Made by a program: the position numbers and the translations under genes. Below the pieces are notes generated by a model that worked only from the letters and a program-made list of their open reading frames with translations, made no database searches and was not told where the DNA came from. From Victivallales bacterium (lineage in GTDB: Bacteria > Verrucomicrobiota > Lentisphaeria > Oligosphaerales > Lenti-02), in the NCBI GenBank assembly GCA_018648945.1, contig JABGQJ010000114.1:1-14954 (forward strand): a stretch of DNA of 14,954 bases. Direction: 5' to 3'. This document shows positions 1 to 6,881 of the stretch, one piece after another. The stretch's first letter is position 1, and every line of letters begins with the position of its first letter.

Positions 1-148
1 CCAGCGCCATCACGTGCCGGGCAAACTTGGCCCGGCCGGCACGGCTCAGTTCGTTCCAGTCCTGGGCCGCCTTGTAGTCCAGTTGCTGGTCCTCGACGCT
101 CTGGTAGACCACGTCGCGCCAATCGACATCGTCACGCTCGACCGCCAT
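1..148 (-). CDS. N-terminal fragment of an unrecognised protein (gene runs off left edge)
   Basis: An ATG at 148-146 opens a frame that reads leftward without a stop to position 1, giving 49 complete codons. The peptide begins MAVERDDVDWRDVVYQ and continues acidic and polar, with DYKAAQDWNELS and a basic stretch RAGRAKFARHV. There is no signal peptide or membrane segment, so a cytoplasmic protein is likely. The start is supported by a Shine-Dalgarno GGGAG (complement of 154-158) with a 5-nt spacer. A sigma70-like promoter on the same strand lies about 30 nt upstream (180-208). The gene is divergent from the efflux operon. I do not recognise the family from this fragment and assign no function. 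The evidence that it is a real gene is the ribosome-binding site, the promoter and natural-looking composition; the identity is open. Confidence 0.6.
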   Translation of the reverse strand, partial: MAVERDDVDWRDVVYQSVEDQQLDYKAAQDWNELSRAGRAKFARHVMAL

Positions 149-179
149 GGCAACTCCCGGTGTGGTAGTGCAAAGCACC

Positions 180-208
180 AAAATACGCGAGCCCTGCCGT
201 CGGCGCAA
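180..208 (-). promoter_or_regulatory. Candidate promoter of the leftward partial gene
   Basis: On the minus strand, TTGCGC (203-208, 4 of 6 matches to the -35 consensus) is followed after exactly 17 nt by TATTTT (180-185, 4 of 6 matches to the -10 consensus). Transcription would begin near 173, leaving a leader of about 25 nt that contains the GGGAG ribosome-binding site. Both hexamers are only moderate matches, so this is a plausible but unproven assignment. Confidence 0.35.
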
Positions 209-286
209 ACCGCCTTCGGCCCCGCCACTGGCGAAATCTCGTGGGCGGGAGCCACGGGGGTGGGGTCCCCGGGGCGTCAGCCCGGA

Positions 287-319
287 GCCGACCAGGCACA
301 ACTCGAAGCGCTGGTCGGC
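287..319. repeat. Perfect 9-bp inverted repeat between the divergent promoters
   Basis: GCCGACCAG (287-295) and CTGGTCGGC (311-319) are exact reverse complements separated by 15 nt. The element lies in the 323-nt intergenic region (149-471), upstream of both candidate promoters, so it is probably outside both transcripts. No T-run follows on either strand, which argues against a terminator. It could be a binding site for a dimeric regulator with widely spaced half-sites, or a relic of a structured RNA. I see no coding signal in 209-385; it is G/C-rich with runs such as GGGGTCCCCGGGG. Confidence 0.5.
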
Positions 320-385
320 ACTGACATGCAAGCGCAACGTCTTGCCCGTCGCGTCGAGCCCGCACATTTTTCTGACGCACCAGTC

Positions 386-414
386 TTGCAAGTAGTCCGA
401 GCCGTCAATATAGT
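386..414 (+). promoter_or_regulatory. Sigma70-like promoter of the efflux operon
   Basis: TTGCAA (386-391, 4 of 6 to the -35 consensus) and TATAGT (409-414, 5 of 6 to the -10 consensus) are separated by the optimal 17 nt. The predicted start of transcription is near 421, about 50 nt before the TetR-type gene at 472. The stretch 361-440 is visibly more A/T-rich than its surroundings. The last base of the -10 element is also the first base of the inverted repeat at 414-427, so a repressor bound there would block RNA polymerase. Confidence 0.6.
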
Positions 415-427
415 GACCGTATAGTCA
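414..427. promoter_or_regulatory. Putative operator of the TetR-type repressor
   Basis: TGACCGTATAGTCA has exact inverted half-sites TGAC/GTCA around a 6-nt centre. The flanks continue the symmetry with one mismatch (A412 pairs with T429 across a G/T mismatch). It overlaps the -10 element and the predicted transcription start of the operon, and lies 45 nt before the TetR-type gene. Short palindromes of this size in front of the regulator's own gene are the usual operators of TetR-family repressors. The assignment rests on position and symmetry; binding is inferred. Confidence 0.55.
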
Positions 428-471
428 TTCATGTATTCGCACCAGTCAAGGAGAGCCGACCGAGGCACCCG

Positions 472-1089
472 ATGAACGACCTAGCACAACGCAGGAAGCA
501 CTTGACCGAAGCCTTCATGCGGGACTCGATCTGCCAGGCGGCAGCGACCGTCCTGGCTGAGGTCGGTTTCGCCAACCTGACAATGGATCGCGTAGCCCAA
601 GCGGCCGATGTCTCCAAGGGAACCCTGTATAACTACTTCCGCGACCGGGACTCGTTGCTTGTGGAGCTGGTGGAGAACACGATCAAGCCATTGCGGATCA
701 AGACGGACAGGCTATTCGAGACATGCAGCGACAGCCCGCAGGTTCTGGTGGAAGCGGTCGAGTCCATCCTCACCCATGTGGAGCACCAACTTGGCCTGGG
801 GAAGGTATTCTGCGGGAATGATCTGCCCGCGCTCGTCGAGTCCCGCTTCCGCAGTCATCACATGCAGACACGGTCCCAGTTTGCGGATGTCTTCGAACGG
901 GCCGCAAGCAATGGGCGCCTTCGCGAGGACTGCAACCAGCCCGCCAAGGCCGCTCGCCTGCTCCTAGTCGCGCTGCATGGCCTGATCGAGGAGCGCATCC
1001 TCCACCCGGAAGACTGCCCGCCACTCGATGAAGAGCTGGACTTCCTGACCCGATACATGATCAACCCTTGGTTCAAGGAGACCGCATAA
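472..1089 (+). CDS. TetR/AcrR-family transcriptional repressor of the efflux operon
   Basis: This 205-residue protein has the usual length and layout of the TetR family. An N-terminal helix-turn-helix spans about residues 17-63; its recognition part reads TMDRVAQAADVSKGTLYNYF, followed by RDRDSLL. The helical remainder, about 65-200, would form the ligand-binding and dimerisation domain. It probably represses its own operon in the cytoplasm and releases DNA on binding a pump substrate. ATG 472 was chosen because GAGG (462-465) lies 6 nt upstream; a stronger AAGGAGAG (448-455) is too distant at 16 nt. The stop overlaps the next start by one base (TAATG), so repressor and pump are co-transcribed. 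Family assignment is firm. The inducer is unknown, as the ligand domain is too divergent in this family to read from sequence. Confidence 0.93.
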   Translation: MNDLAQRRKHLTEAFMRDSICQAAATVLAEVGFANLTMDRVAQAADVSKGTLYNYFRDRDSLLVELVENTIKPLRIKTDRLFETCSDSPQVLVEAVESILTHVEHQLGLGKVFCGNDLPALVESRFRSHHMQTRSQFADVFERAASNGRLREDCNQPAKAARLLLVALHGLIEERILHPEDCPPLDEELDFLTRYMINPWFKETA

Positions 1090-2330
1090 TGGAACGGACC
1101 CACTATCTGCTACTGTGCGCCCTGGCTCTCGCAACGGCTCTGCCCAGCGGCGCTGCCGACCACGCAGACAGGCCGAAAGAGCGGCGCGTGCCGGTGGAGA
1201 CCACGCAAGTGGAGAAGCGTGTGTTCGAGGACCGCCTGGTGGTCCAGGGAAACCTGGAATCGCGGAATATCGCCGTCGTCCCAGCCCGCATCCCCGGCAC
1301 CCTCATGGAACTGTACGTGGATGAAGGCGACACCGTGCAGGCGGGCAAGACGGCCCTCCTGCTCACCGACGACCTGAAGCTGCGCAAGGCCGTGGAACTG
1401 CGCAAGCTGGACCTCGCGGTCAGCCACTGTGGCGTCCTGGAGAAACAGGCGAATCTGGAGCGGGAGAAGGCCGCATTGGAGCGGGCCGACAAGGACTTCA
1501 AACGGCAGGGCCGGCTCTTCAACCAGGAGAAGATCGGCACCCTGGATGCAGTGGAGGAAGCCGAAGCCGAGTACAAGAAGGCAGTCGCCGAAGTGAAACA
1601 TGCCGAGAGCTTGGTGGCTCTGGCCAAGGAACAGGAGCATCAGGCCGCCGCCACCGTGGACATGAGCCAGAAAGACCTGAGCGACGCCACGGTTATCGCC
1701 CCCATCAGCGGCGTGATTAGCAGGCGTTTGCAGGACGTGGGCGAGATGGGTGGCCCCGCCCAGCCCGTGTTCCGCATCGAGGATGTCAGCCAGATCGAGG
1801 TCTCTGTCTTCCTGCCTGCGCGCCACTACGGCGGCATCAAGGTGGGCGAGACCCGGATGCAGGTGAGCCTTGAACAGCAGCCCATCGGCGAGTTCCCCGT
1901 CTCCTACCGCAGCCCCACCATCGATCCCAGGATACGGGTGTTCGAGGTCAAATGTCTGCTGCCCAAGCCTGTGCCTGGAGCCGTTCCCGGCGCCATGGCA
2001 ACTGTGGGCGTAGTCCTGCGCCGGGAGGAGGGCCTTGGCCTGCCGAAGAAGTCCCTGGTCAACCGAGCGGGAGCCCAAGTCGCATTTGTCGCCGAGGGCG
2101 GCCGTGCCAAGGCGGTCACGGTTGAGACGGGGCTGGAAGCGGACGGTTGGGTGCTGGTGAGAGGCGAGGGGCTCCAAGCCGGAACCCCCGTGGTCGTCCG
2201 CGGCCAGTTCCTCCTCAACGACAAGACAGCGCTGGACCTGCGAACCGCCGCGGCCCCCGTCGACGCAGACACCCCTGCGACCTTGAGTGCCCAGGTCAAG
2301 ATCGGGCTGGGCAACCAGAAGGACGATTAG
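1089..2330 (+). CDS. RND efflux periplasmic adaptor (HlyD/AcrA family membrane fusion protein)
   Basis: The 413-residue adaptor bridges the inner-membrane permease and the outer-membrane channel in the periplasm. Residues 1-23 form a signal peptide (MERTHYLLLC start, likely cleavage after GAA); the cysteine at 10 is not in a convincing lipobox. A lipoyl/barrel-sandwich half is at about 58-95 (PGTLMELYVDEGDTVQAG), then an alpha-hairpin coiled coil at about 98-195, then the second lipoyl half ATVIAPISGVISRRL (200-214), and beta-barrel and membrane-proximal domains to the C-terminus. At the hairpin tip, R139-x3-L143 fits the TolC-docking pattern, but the usual Ser seven residues later is Gly150. 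ATG 1089 is preferred over an in-frame start at 1068 because AAGGAG (1075-1080) sits 8 nt before it and it gives a clean signal peptide. It is followed after 4 nt by the permease gene. Confidence 0.93.
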   Translation: MERTHYLLLCALALATALPSGAADHADRPKERRVPVETTQVEKRVFEDRLVVQGNLESRNIAVVPARIPGTLMELYVDEGDTVQAGKTALLLTDDLKLRKAVELRKLDLAVSHCGVLEKQANLEREKAALERADKDFKRQGRLFNQEKIGTLDAVEEAEAEYKKAVAEVKHAESLVALAKEQEHQAAATVDMSQKDLSDATVIAPISGVISRRLQDVGEMGGPAQPVFRIEDVSQIEVSVFLPARHYGGIKVGETRMQVSLEQQPIGEFPVSYRSPTIDPRIRVFEVKCLLPKPVPGAVPGAMATVGVVLRREEGLGLPKKSLVNRAGAQVAFVAEGGRAKAVTVETGLEADGWVLVRGEGLQAGTPVVVRGQFLLNDKTALDLRTAAAPVDADTPATLSAQVKIGLGNQKDD

Positions 2331-2334
2331 CGCC

Positions 2335-5300
2335 ATGGTTCTCTCCGAAGCATCGATCCGTCGCCCCGTCGCCATGTCGGCCCTGATCATCGGGCTGGTC
2401 CTCCTCGGCCTTCAGGCCTACCGCAAGATGGCGGTGGAGTTCCTGCCCAGCATGGACATCCCGCTCCTGACCATCCAGACCATCTACCCCGGGGCCAGCC
2501 CGGAGCAGTTGGAGACGGATGTCGCCAAGCGCATCGAGGACAAGATGATGGCCCTGGACGGCCTGGACTTCGTTCAGTCCACCTGCATGGAGAACGTCTG
2601 CCTGACCCAGATCCAGTTCGTCACCGGCGTGGATATCGACCTGGCCGCCGTCGACGCGCGCGAGAAGCTCGACATGATTGCCGGCGACTTCCCTGCGGAT
2701 GTGGAAGACCCAGTCATCCAGAAGTTCGATATCAACGCTACCGCCGTGGTCAATCTGGTACTGACCGGTGATGCGCCGCGCGAAGAGCTATTCGACTTCG
2801 CGGACAACACCCTCAAGGACCGCATCACCACCATCCCTGGCGTCGCCGAGTGCAGTCTCATCGGTGGTGCGGAACAGGAAGTGCAGATTCTGCTCGACCG
2901 CGATCGTCTGGCGGCCCGGGGACTGAGCAGCACGCAGGTGGTCAGCGCTATCCAGAATGCCGTCCGCAAGATCCCCTCTGGCCGCGTGCGTGGCCAAGGC
3001 ATGGAATACAGCGTGGAGTTCGATAGCGAGTACAAGAACGTGGCGGACATCAATGATCTCGTCCTCAGCGCTAGTGACGGTCAGCGCTGCTACCTGCGCG
3101 ATGTGGGGCGCGCGGAGATGCGCACCGAAGAGCTGCGCCAGAAGGCCACCTACAATGGCAGGCCCTGCATCTCCATTGAGGTGGTCAAGCGGGAGGACGC
3201 CAACGCCGTGCAGGTGGTGGAGCGCGTCCGCGAAGCCATGGACCGACTCCGGGCGGAACTGCCCGGCGGCATGGAACTGGCGTGGGTCAAGGACGACGGG
3301 GCCTTCATCCAGTCCAGCGTCAGAAGCGCCTGGTTGAATGTGGGCCAAGGCATTCTGCTGACGGCGGCCATCCTGTTCCTGTTCCTCTACAACATCCGTT
3401 CGACCATCGTCATCGGTATCACCATGCCCCTGACCATCGTCATCGGTCTCTTCTTTCTCTCTTTCCTGGGCTACACGCTCAATACCTCCACGCTGATCTC
3501 CATCGGCCTCTCGGTGGGCATTCTGGTGACCAACTCCATCGTGGTGATGGAGGCCATCGTCAAGCATCTGGAGAACGGGGCGTCCCCCAGGGATGCCGCC
3601 CGCAAGGGCGCGGCGGAGTCGTGGATCCCCGTGCTGGCCAGTGCGGGAACGAACGTCGTTGTGCTCTTCCCCATCGCCATGATCAGCGTGACCGTCGGGC
3701 AGTTCCTGCGGCCCCTAGTCGTCACCATGATCGTGATGACCTTGGTCTCGCTGTTCGTCTCGTTCACGCTGACCCCCATGCTCTGCATGCTGCTGCTGCG
3801 GCACCGGAAGCCCTCGAAGTGGAACCCCGTCACTTACATGGAGAGGGGCTGGAACTACCTGTTCGACAAGCAGACGGCAGCCTACGGGGGCTTCATCCGC
3901 TTCCTGGCCCGTTGGCGGTTGGTGGCGATACCGGTCGTTCTCGCGGTCGGTTGGCTGTTCATGTTCTCCATGGGGCTGGGCCCCAAGATCGGCGGCAGCT
4001 TCTTCCCCGACATCGACAAGGGCCAGATCACGATTCGCCTGGAGTTCCCCACCAGCTACTCCCTCGCCGCCACCGAGTCCCGCGTGCAGGAGGCCGAGGC
4101 CCGGCTGCAGGGCCTGCCCGAGTTGAAGAGCATCCTGACTACAGTCGGCAAGGTCCAGGGCATGGCCGGACAGGCCTCGGAGGGCGTGTACCTTGGCCAG
4201 ATCCAGCTCAAGTTCTCCGAACGGACCGAACGCACACTCCATCTCACCGAGCTCCAGGATATGACGCGGAAACGATTGGCCAACTTCACCGACTGCGTTG
4301 TCGGTGTCTTCAAGCCGTCGGCCATCGGGGGGATCGCCCCGAAGATGGAGTACTACCTCTACGGGGATGATCTCGTTGCCCTCGAGCAACTCGGGACCGA
4401 GCTGAAGGACTGGGCCGAGAGCGAAGGCACGTTCACCGAGATGGACACCACGGTGCGGGCCGGCAAGCCGAAGATCCGGGTCACCCCCAAGCGTACCGAG
4501 TTGGCCGATCTGGCGGTTCCCGCCGTGGGCATCGGCATGACTCTCCGAGGCAACATCGAGGGGCTGGAGGCCGGGACTTTCACCCGCGGCGACCGCAACT
4601 ACGACATCGTGGTGAAGTTCGACGAACAGGCGGGGCGGGACCAGATCGAGGAGTTCCTGCTGCCGAGCCGTCCAGGAGAATCGCTGTCCCTCGGCAGCGT
4701 GGCGAACGTGGATGAAACGATCATGCCGATCCAGATCCTGCGGCGCGACAAGCGCCGGGTCTGCAAGATCTCGGGCAACTCCCGCATCGCGGTCGGCACC
4801 GCCTCGGCGAAGCTCGCGGCCAAGACCAAGGGGATTCTGCCGCCTGGCTACGATGCGAAGTTCGCCGGCGAAGTCGAGCGGATGCAGGAAACCCAGGCGG
4901 CCATGGGGGAGGCGGCTCTCACCGCCATCGTGCTGGTGATCCTGACCCTCGCTGCCGTCATGGAGTCCTGGCGGCAACCGCTGCTGATCCTGCTGGCCCT
5001 GCCCCTGGCCCTGATCGGCTACATGTGGGCGCTCTACACCTTTGGCGAGACCTTCTCGCTCTTCGTCATCATGAGTGCGGTCATGCTCATCGGCATCGTG
5101 GTCAACAACGCCATTCTGATCATGGACCAGTTCAACGTCCATGTCGCCGAAGGCGTGCCGCGGCACGAGGCGATGGCCGAGGCGGCCATCGAGCGGTTCC
5201 GCCCCATCGTCATGATCACCTGCGCCGCCGTCCTTGGCATGCTGCCCATGGCCCTCGGCCAGGGCATCGGCTCCGAACTGCGCACCGGGGTCGGCATCGC

Positions 5301-5463
5301 CTCGGCCGGCGGCATCCTGGCCTCGGGCGTGCTGACCATGATCGTGATCCCTGTGCTCTACAATCTCTTCACCCGCGACCCGACCGAGAGGAGCATGTTC
5401 AGTCGCCTGCGAGCCCGGCTCCAACGCACCCCGAAACCGGTTGCCAACGCCGAGGAGGAATAA
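2335..5463 (+). CDS. RND-family efflux permease (AcrB/HAE-like) with a non-canonical proton-relay site
   Basis: At 1042 residues this has the standard length of the inner-membrane pump of a tripartite efflux system. It starts with the typical SEASIRRPVAMSALIIG first membrane segment and the conserved FLPSMDIP and YPGASPEQLE stretches. It has two periplasmic porter loops (about 40-335 and 560-855) and membrane clusters at about 337-510 and 858-1020. TM4 reads GILVTNSIVVMEA: T399 and N400 stand where AcrB has D407 and D408. TM10 reads GIVVNNAILIMD, so N924 replaces Lys940. The TM11 arginine (R956, in RFRPIVM) is kept. Thus the classic Asp-Asp-Lys relay is absent, and the coupling ion or mechanism may differ. 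ATG 2335 follows AAGGA (2319-2323) and only 4 nt of spacer after the adaptor stop. The substrate cannot be deduced; drug, lipid or metabolite export are all possible. Confidence 0.93.
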   Translation: MVLSEASIRRPVAMSALIIGLVLLGLQAYRKMAVEFLPSMDIPLLTIQTIYPGASPEQLETDVAKRIEDKMMALDGLDFVQSTCMENVCLTQIQFVTGVDIDLAAVDAREKLDMIAGDFPADVEDPVIQKFDINATAVVNLVLTGDAPREELFDFADNTLKDRITTIPGVAECSLIGGAEQEVQILLDRDRLAARGLSSTQVVSAIQNAVRKIPSGRVRGQGMEYSVEFDSEYKNVADINDLVLSASDGQRCYLRDVGRAEMRTEELRQKATYNGRPCISIEVVKREDANAVQVVERVREAMDRLRAELPGGMELAWVKDDGAFIQSSVRSAWLNVGQGILLTAAILFLFLYNIRSTIVIGITMPLTIVIGLFFLSFLGYTLNTSTLISIGLSVGILVTNSIVVMEAIVKHLENGASPRDAARKGAAESWIPVLASAGTNVVVLFPIAMISVTVGQFLRPLVVTMIVMTLVSLFVSFTLTPMLCMLLLRHRKPSKWNPVTYMERGWNYLFDKQTAAYGGFIRFLARWRLVAIPVVLAVGWLFMFSMGLGPKIGGSFFPDIDKGQITIRLEFPTSYSLAATESRVQEAEARLQGLPELKSILTTVGKVQGMAGQASEGVYLGQIQLKFSERTERTLHLTELQDMTRKRLANFTDCVVGVFKPSAIGGIAPKMEYYLYGDDLVALEQLGTELKDWAESEGTFTEMDTTVRAGKPKIRVTPKRTELADLAVPAVGIGMTLRGNIEGLEAGTFTRGDRNYDIVVKFDEQAGRDQIEEFLLPSRPGESLSLGSVANVDETIMPIQILRRDKRRVCKISGNSRIAVGTASAKLAAKTKGILPPGYDAKFAGEVERMQETQAAMGEAALTAIVLVILTLAAVMESWRQPLLILLALPLALIGYMWALYTFGETFSLFVIMSAVMLIGIVVNNAILIMDQFNVHVAEGVPRHEAMAEAAIERFRPIVMITCAAVLGMLPMALGQGIGSELRTGVGIASAGGILASGVLTMIVIPVLYNLFTRDPTERSMFSRLRARLQRTPKPVANAEEE

Positions 5464-6770
5464 TGCCGATCCCGACCGTCAACCGTCTCGCCCCCATCCT
5501 CGCCCTGGTCCTGTGCACAGCTCAGGCCGACATGCCGAAGCAACTGACGTTGCCGGAGGCCAAGCGCATTGCTCTGGCAGGCAGTCCCAACGTGAAGGCC
5601 CTGCTCGCACGGGTCAAGGCAGCCGAGGCGGTGGTCGGGCAAAGCCGCTCGGCCTTGCGTCCGCAAGTGAACGCCAATGCGGGGCTCTTCTACCGTCGCG
5701 ACGTCTCCATCGGCTACGGCGATGGCGATGACACGCCACTCTATCAAGTTGGTGTCGCCGCCAGCTGGTTGCTCTTCGACGGTTTTGCCACCAATTTCCG
5801 CACGGCAGCCGCCGAGGCAGGCGTCGAGGCCACCCTCGCCGGCTGGGGGGATGGACAGCGGTTGCTCGCCCAAGGCATCTCCATTTCCTTCCTGGACTGC
5901 CTGCTCGCCAACGAGACGGGCCGGGTCGCCGGGCGAGACGCCCAATTCAATCGCGAACTACTTGCGGAAGCCGAGAAACGGTATGAAGCCGGTGCCGGAC
6001 CGCGCGTCGATGTTCTCAACTTCAGCGTCCGGGTGCAGACTGCCGAGAACACCCTCCTGGGCACTCAGCGCCAGGTGCGCGCCGCCCGCCAGACCCTCGC
6101 CGCCCTTCTTGGCCTGCGAGAGGGGAAGCTGCCGGAGACCACCTCCCTGGTGTCGCCGAAAGAGAAGGCCGGCGTGTTGCCCGAGGCCGACCAGGCCATT
6201 GCCGGCGCCTGCGCCCGGCGCCCCGACTTGCGCCGCTACCAACACGCCATGGACCAGCTCAAAGCCGCCATCGAGGCCACTCGCGCAGGCTACAAGCCCA
6301 CCCTTGTCGCCCAGGCCAGCTACGCCTTGGAGCGGACCGAGGATCCCCGCTTCCATGCTGCCCGCGACGCCAATTCCAGCATCGGCCTGGCCCTCAGCTG
6401 GCATGTCTTCGACGGCCACCTCCGCAAACACACCATTGCCGAGAACAAGGCCCTGCTACTCGCGACCAGCGAAGCGCGCAACCAGCTGCGCATCGACATC
6501 GCCGCCGATGTCCGGCGCAACCTGGACAGCGCCGAGACCGCCGCCAAGCAGTACGCCAACCAAGGCAAAATCACCGGCATGTTCCGCGAGATCCGCGACA
6601 TCGTCCGCCAGGAATACGCGGCTGGCCTCGCACCCCTGACCCGCCTGAACGAAGTCCAGACCGACCTCGTCCGGGCCGAGGGCGCTCTCTCGCAGGCCCG
6701 CATCCGCCACCAACAGGCTCTCGAAGCCCTCGCGACCGCCACCGCCACCAACCTGCCAGCGACGGACTGA
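5463..6770 (+). CDS. TolC-family outer-membrane efflux channel protein
   Basis: This 435-residue protein would trimerise into the outer-membrane exit duct for the pump encoded just upstream. A signal peptide covers about residues 1-22, ending AQA before DMPKQL. Two homologous outer-membrane-efflux repeats follow, at about 28-210 and 235-425. Each has the long amphipathic helices and heptad-rich, Ala/Arg/Glu-rich composition of the family (for example AEKRYEAGAGPRVDVLNF, and its counterpart RQEYAAGLAPLTRLNEVQ in the second repeat). The start codon overlaps the permease stop by one base (TAATG) and is preceded by GAGGAGG (5452-5458) with a 4-nt spacer, so translational coupling is likely. It is the last gene of the operon. 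Family assignment is secure; length and repeat structure are normal. Confidence 0.93.
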   Translation: MPIPTVNRLAPILALVLCTAQADMPKQLTLPEAKRIALAGSPNVKALLARVKAAEAVVGQSRSALRPQVNANAGLFYRRDVSIGYGDGDDTPLYQVGVAASWLLFDGFATNFRTAAAEAGVEATLAGWGDGQRLLAQGISISFLDCLLANETGRVAGRDAQFNRELLAEAEKRYEAGAGPRVDVLNFSVRVQTAENTLLGTQRQVRAARQTLAALLGLREGKLPETTSLVSPKEKAGVLPEADQAIAGACARRPDLRRYQHAMDQLKAAIEATRAGYKPTLVAQASYALERTEDPRFHAARDANSSIGLALSWHVFDGHLRKHTIAENKALLLATSEARNQLRIDIAADVRRNLDSAETAAKQYANQGKITGMFREIRDIVRQEYAAGLAPLTRLNEVQTDLVRAEGALSQARIRHQQALEALATATATNLPATD

Positions 6771-6778
6771 TCCGGTCC

Positions 6779-6794
6779 GCGCAAGACCTTGCGC
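6779..6794 (+). terminator. Short hairpin after the efflux operon (weak terminator candidate)
   Basis: GCGCAA (6779-6784) and TTGCGC (6789-6794) pair perfectly around GACC; the loop bases G/C could extend the stem to 7 bp. It begins 9 nt after the TolC-type stop codon. Only two T follow, so it does not have the T-run of a classical intrinsic terminator. A second small repeat, CATCG (6799-6803) with CGATG (6812-6816), follows directly. Together they may slow or stop transcription, but read-through into the next gene is possible. Confidence 0.4.
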
Positions 6795-6881
6795 TTGGCA
6801 TCGGCGATATTCGATGGGTTGACATGCAGGGCGGGGGCGACAGGTTGTGGGTTACTCGCCGCATTGCTGGAAGGTACCCAC

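Noticed and set aside
14..424. 136-codon open frame on the plus strand across the left intergenic region
   Set aside because: It is antisense to the better-supported leftward gene, crosses its start and both promoters, has no ribosome-binding site and resembles no protein.
1110..2390. 426-codon open frame antisense to the adaptor gene
   Set aside because: His-, Gly- and Asp-rich composition typical of the mirror frame of a GC-rich gene; the plus-strand adaptor has clear domains.
3715..5424. 569-codon open frame antisense to the RND permease
   Set aside because: Low-complexity His/Asp/Gln/Gly composition; the sense strand encodes an intact RND protein.
6819..6848. Strong promoter before the glycosidase-like gene
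   Set aside because: TTGACA at 6819-6824 is perfect, but no acceptable -10 hexamer occurs 15-19 nt downstream.
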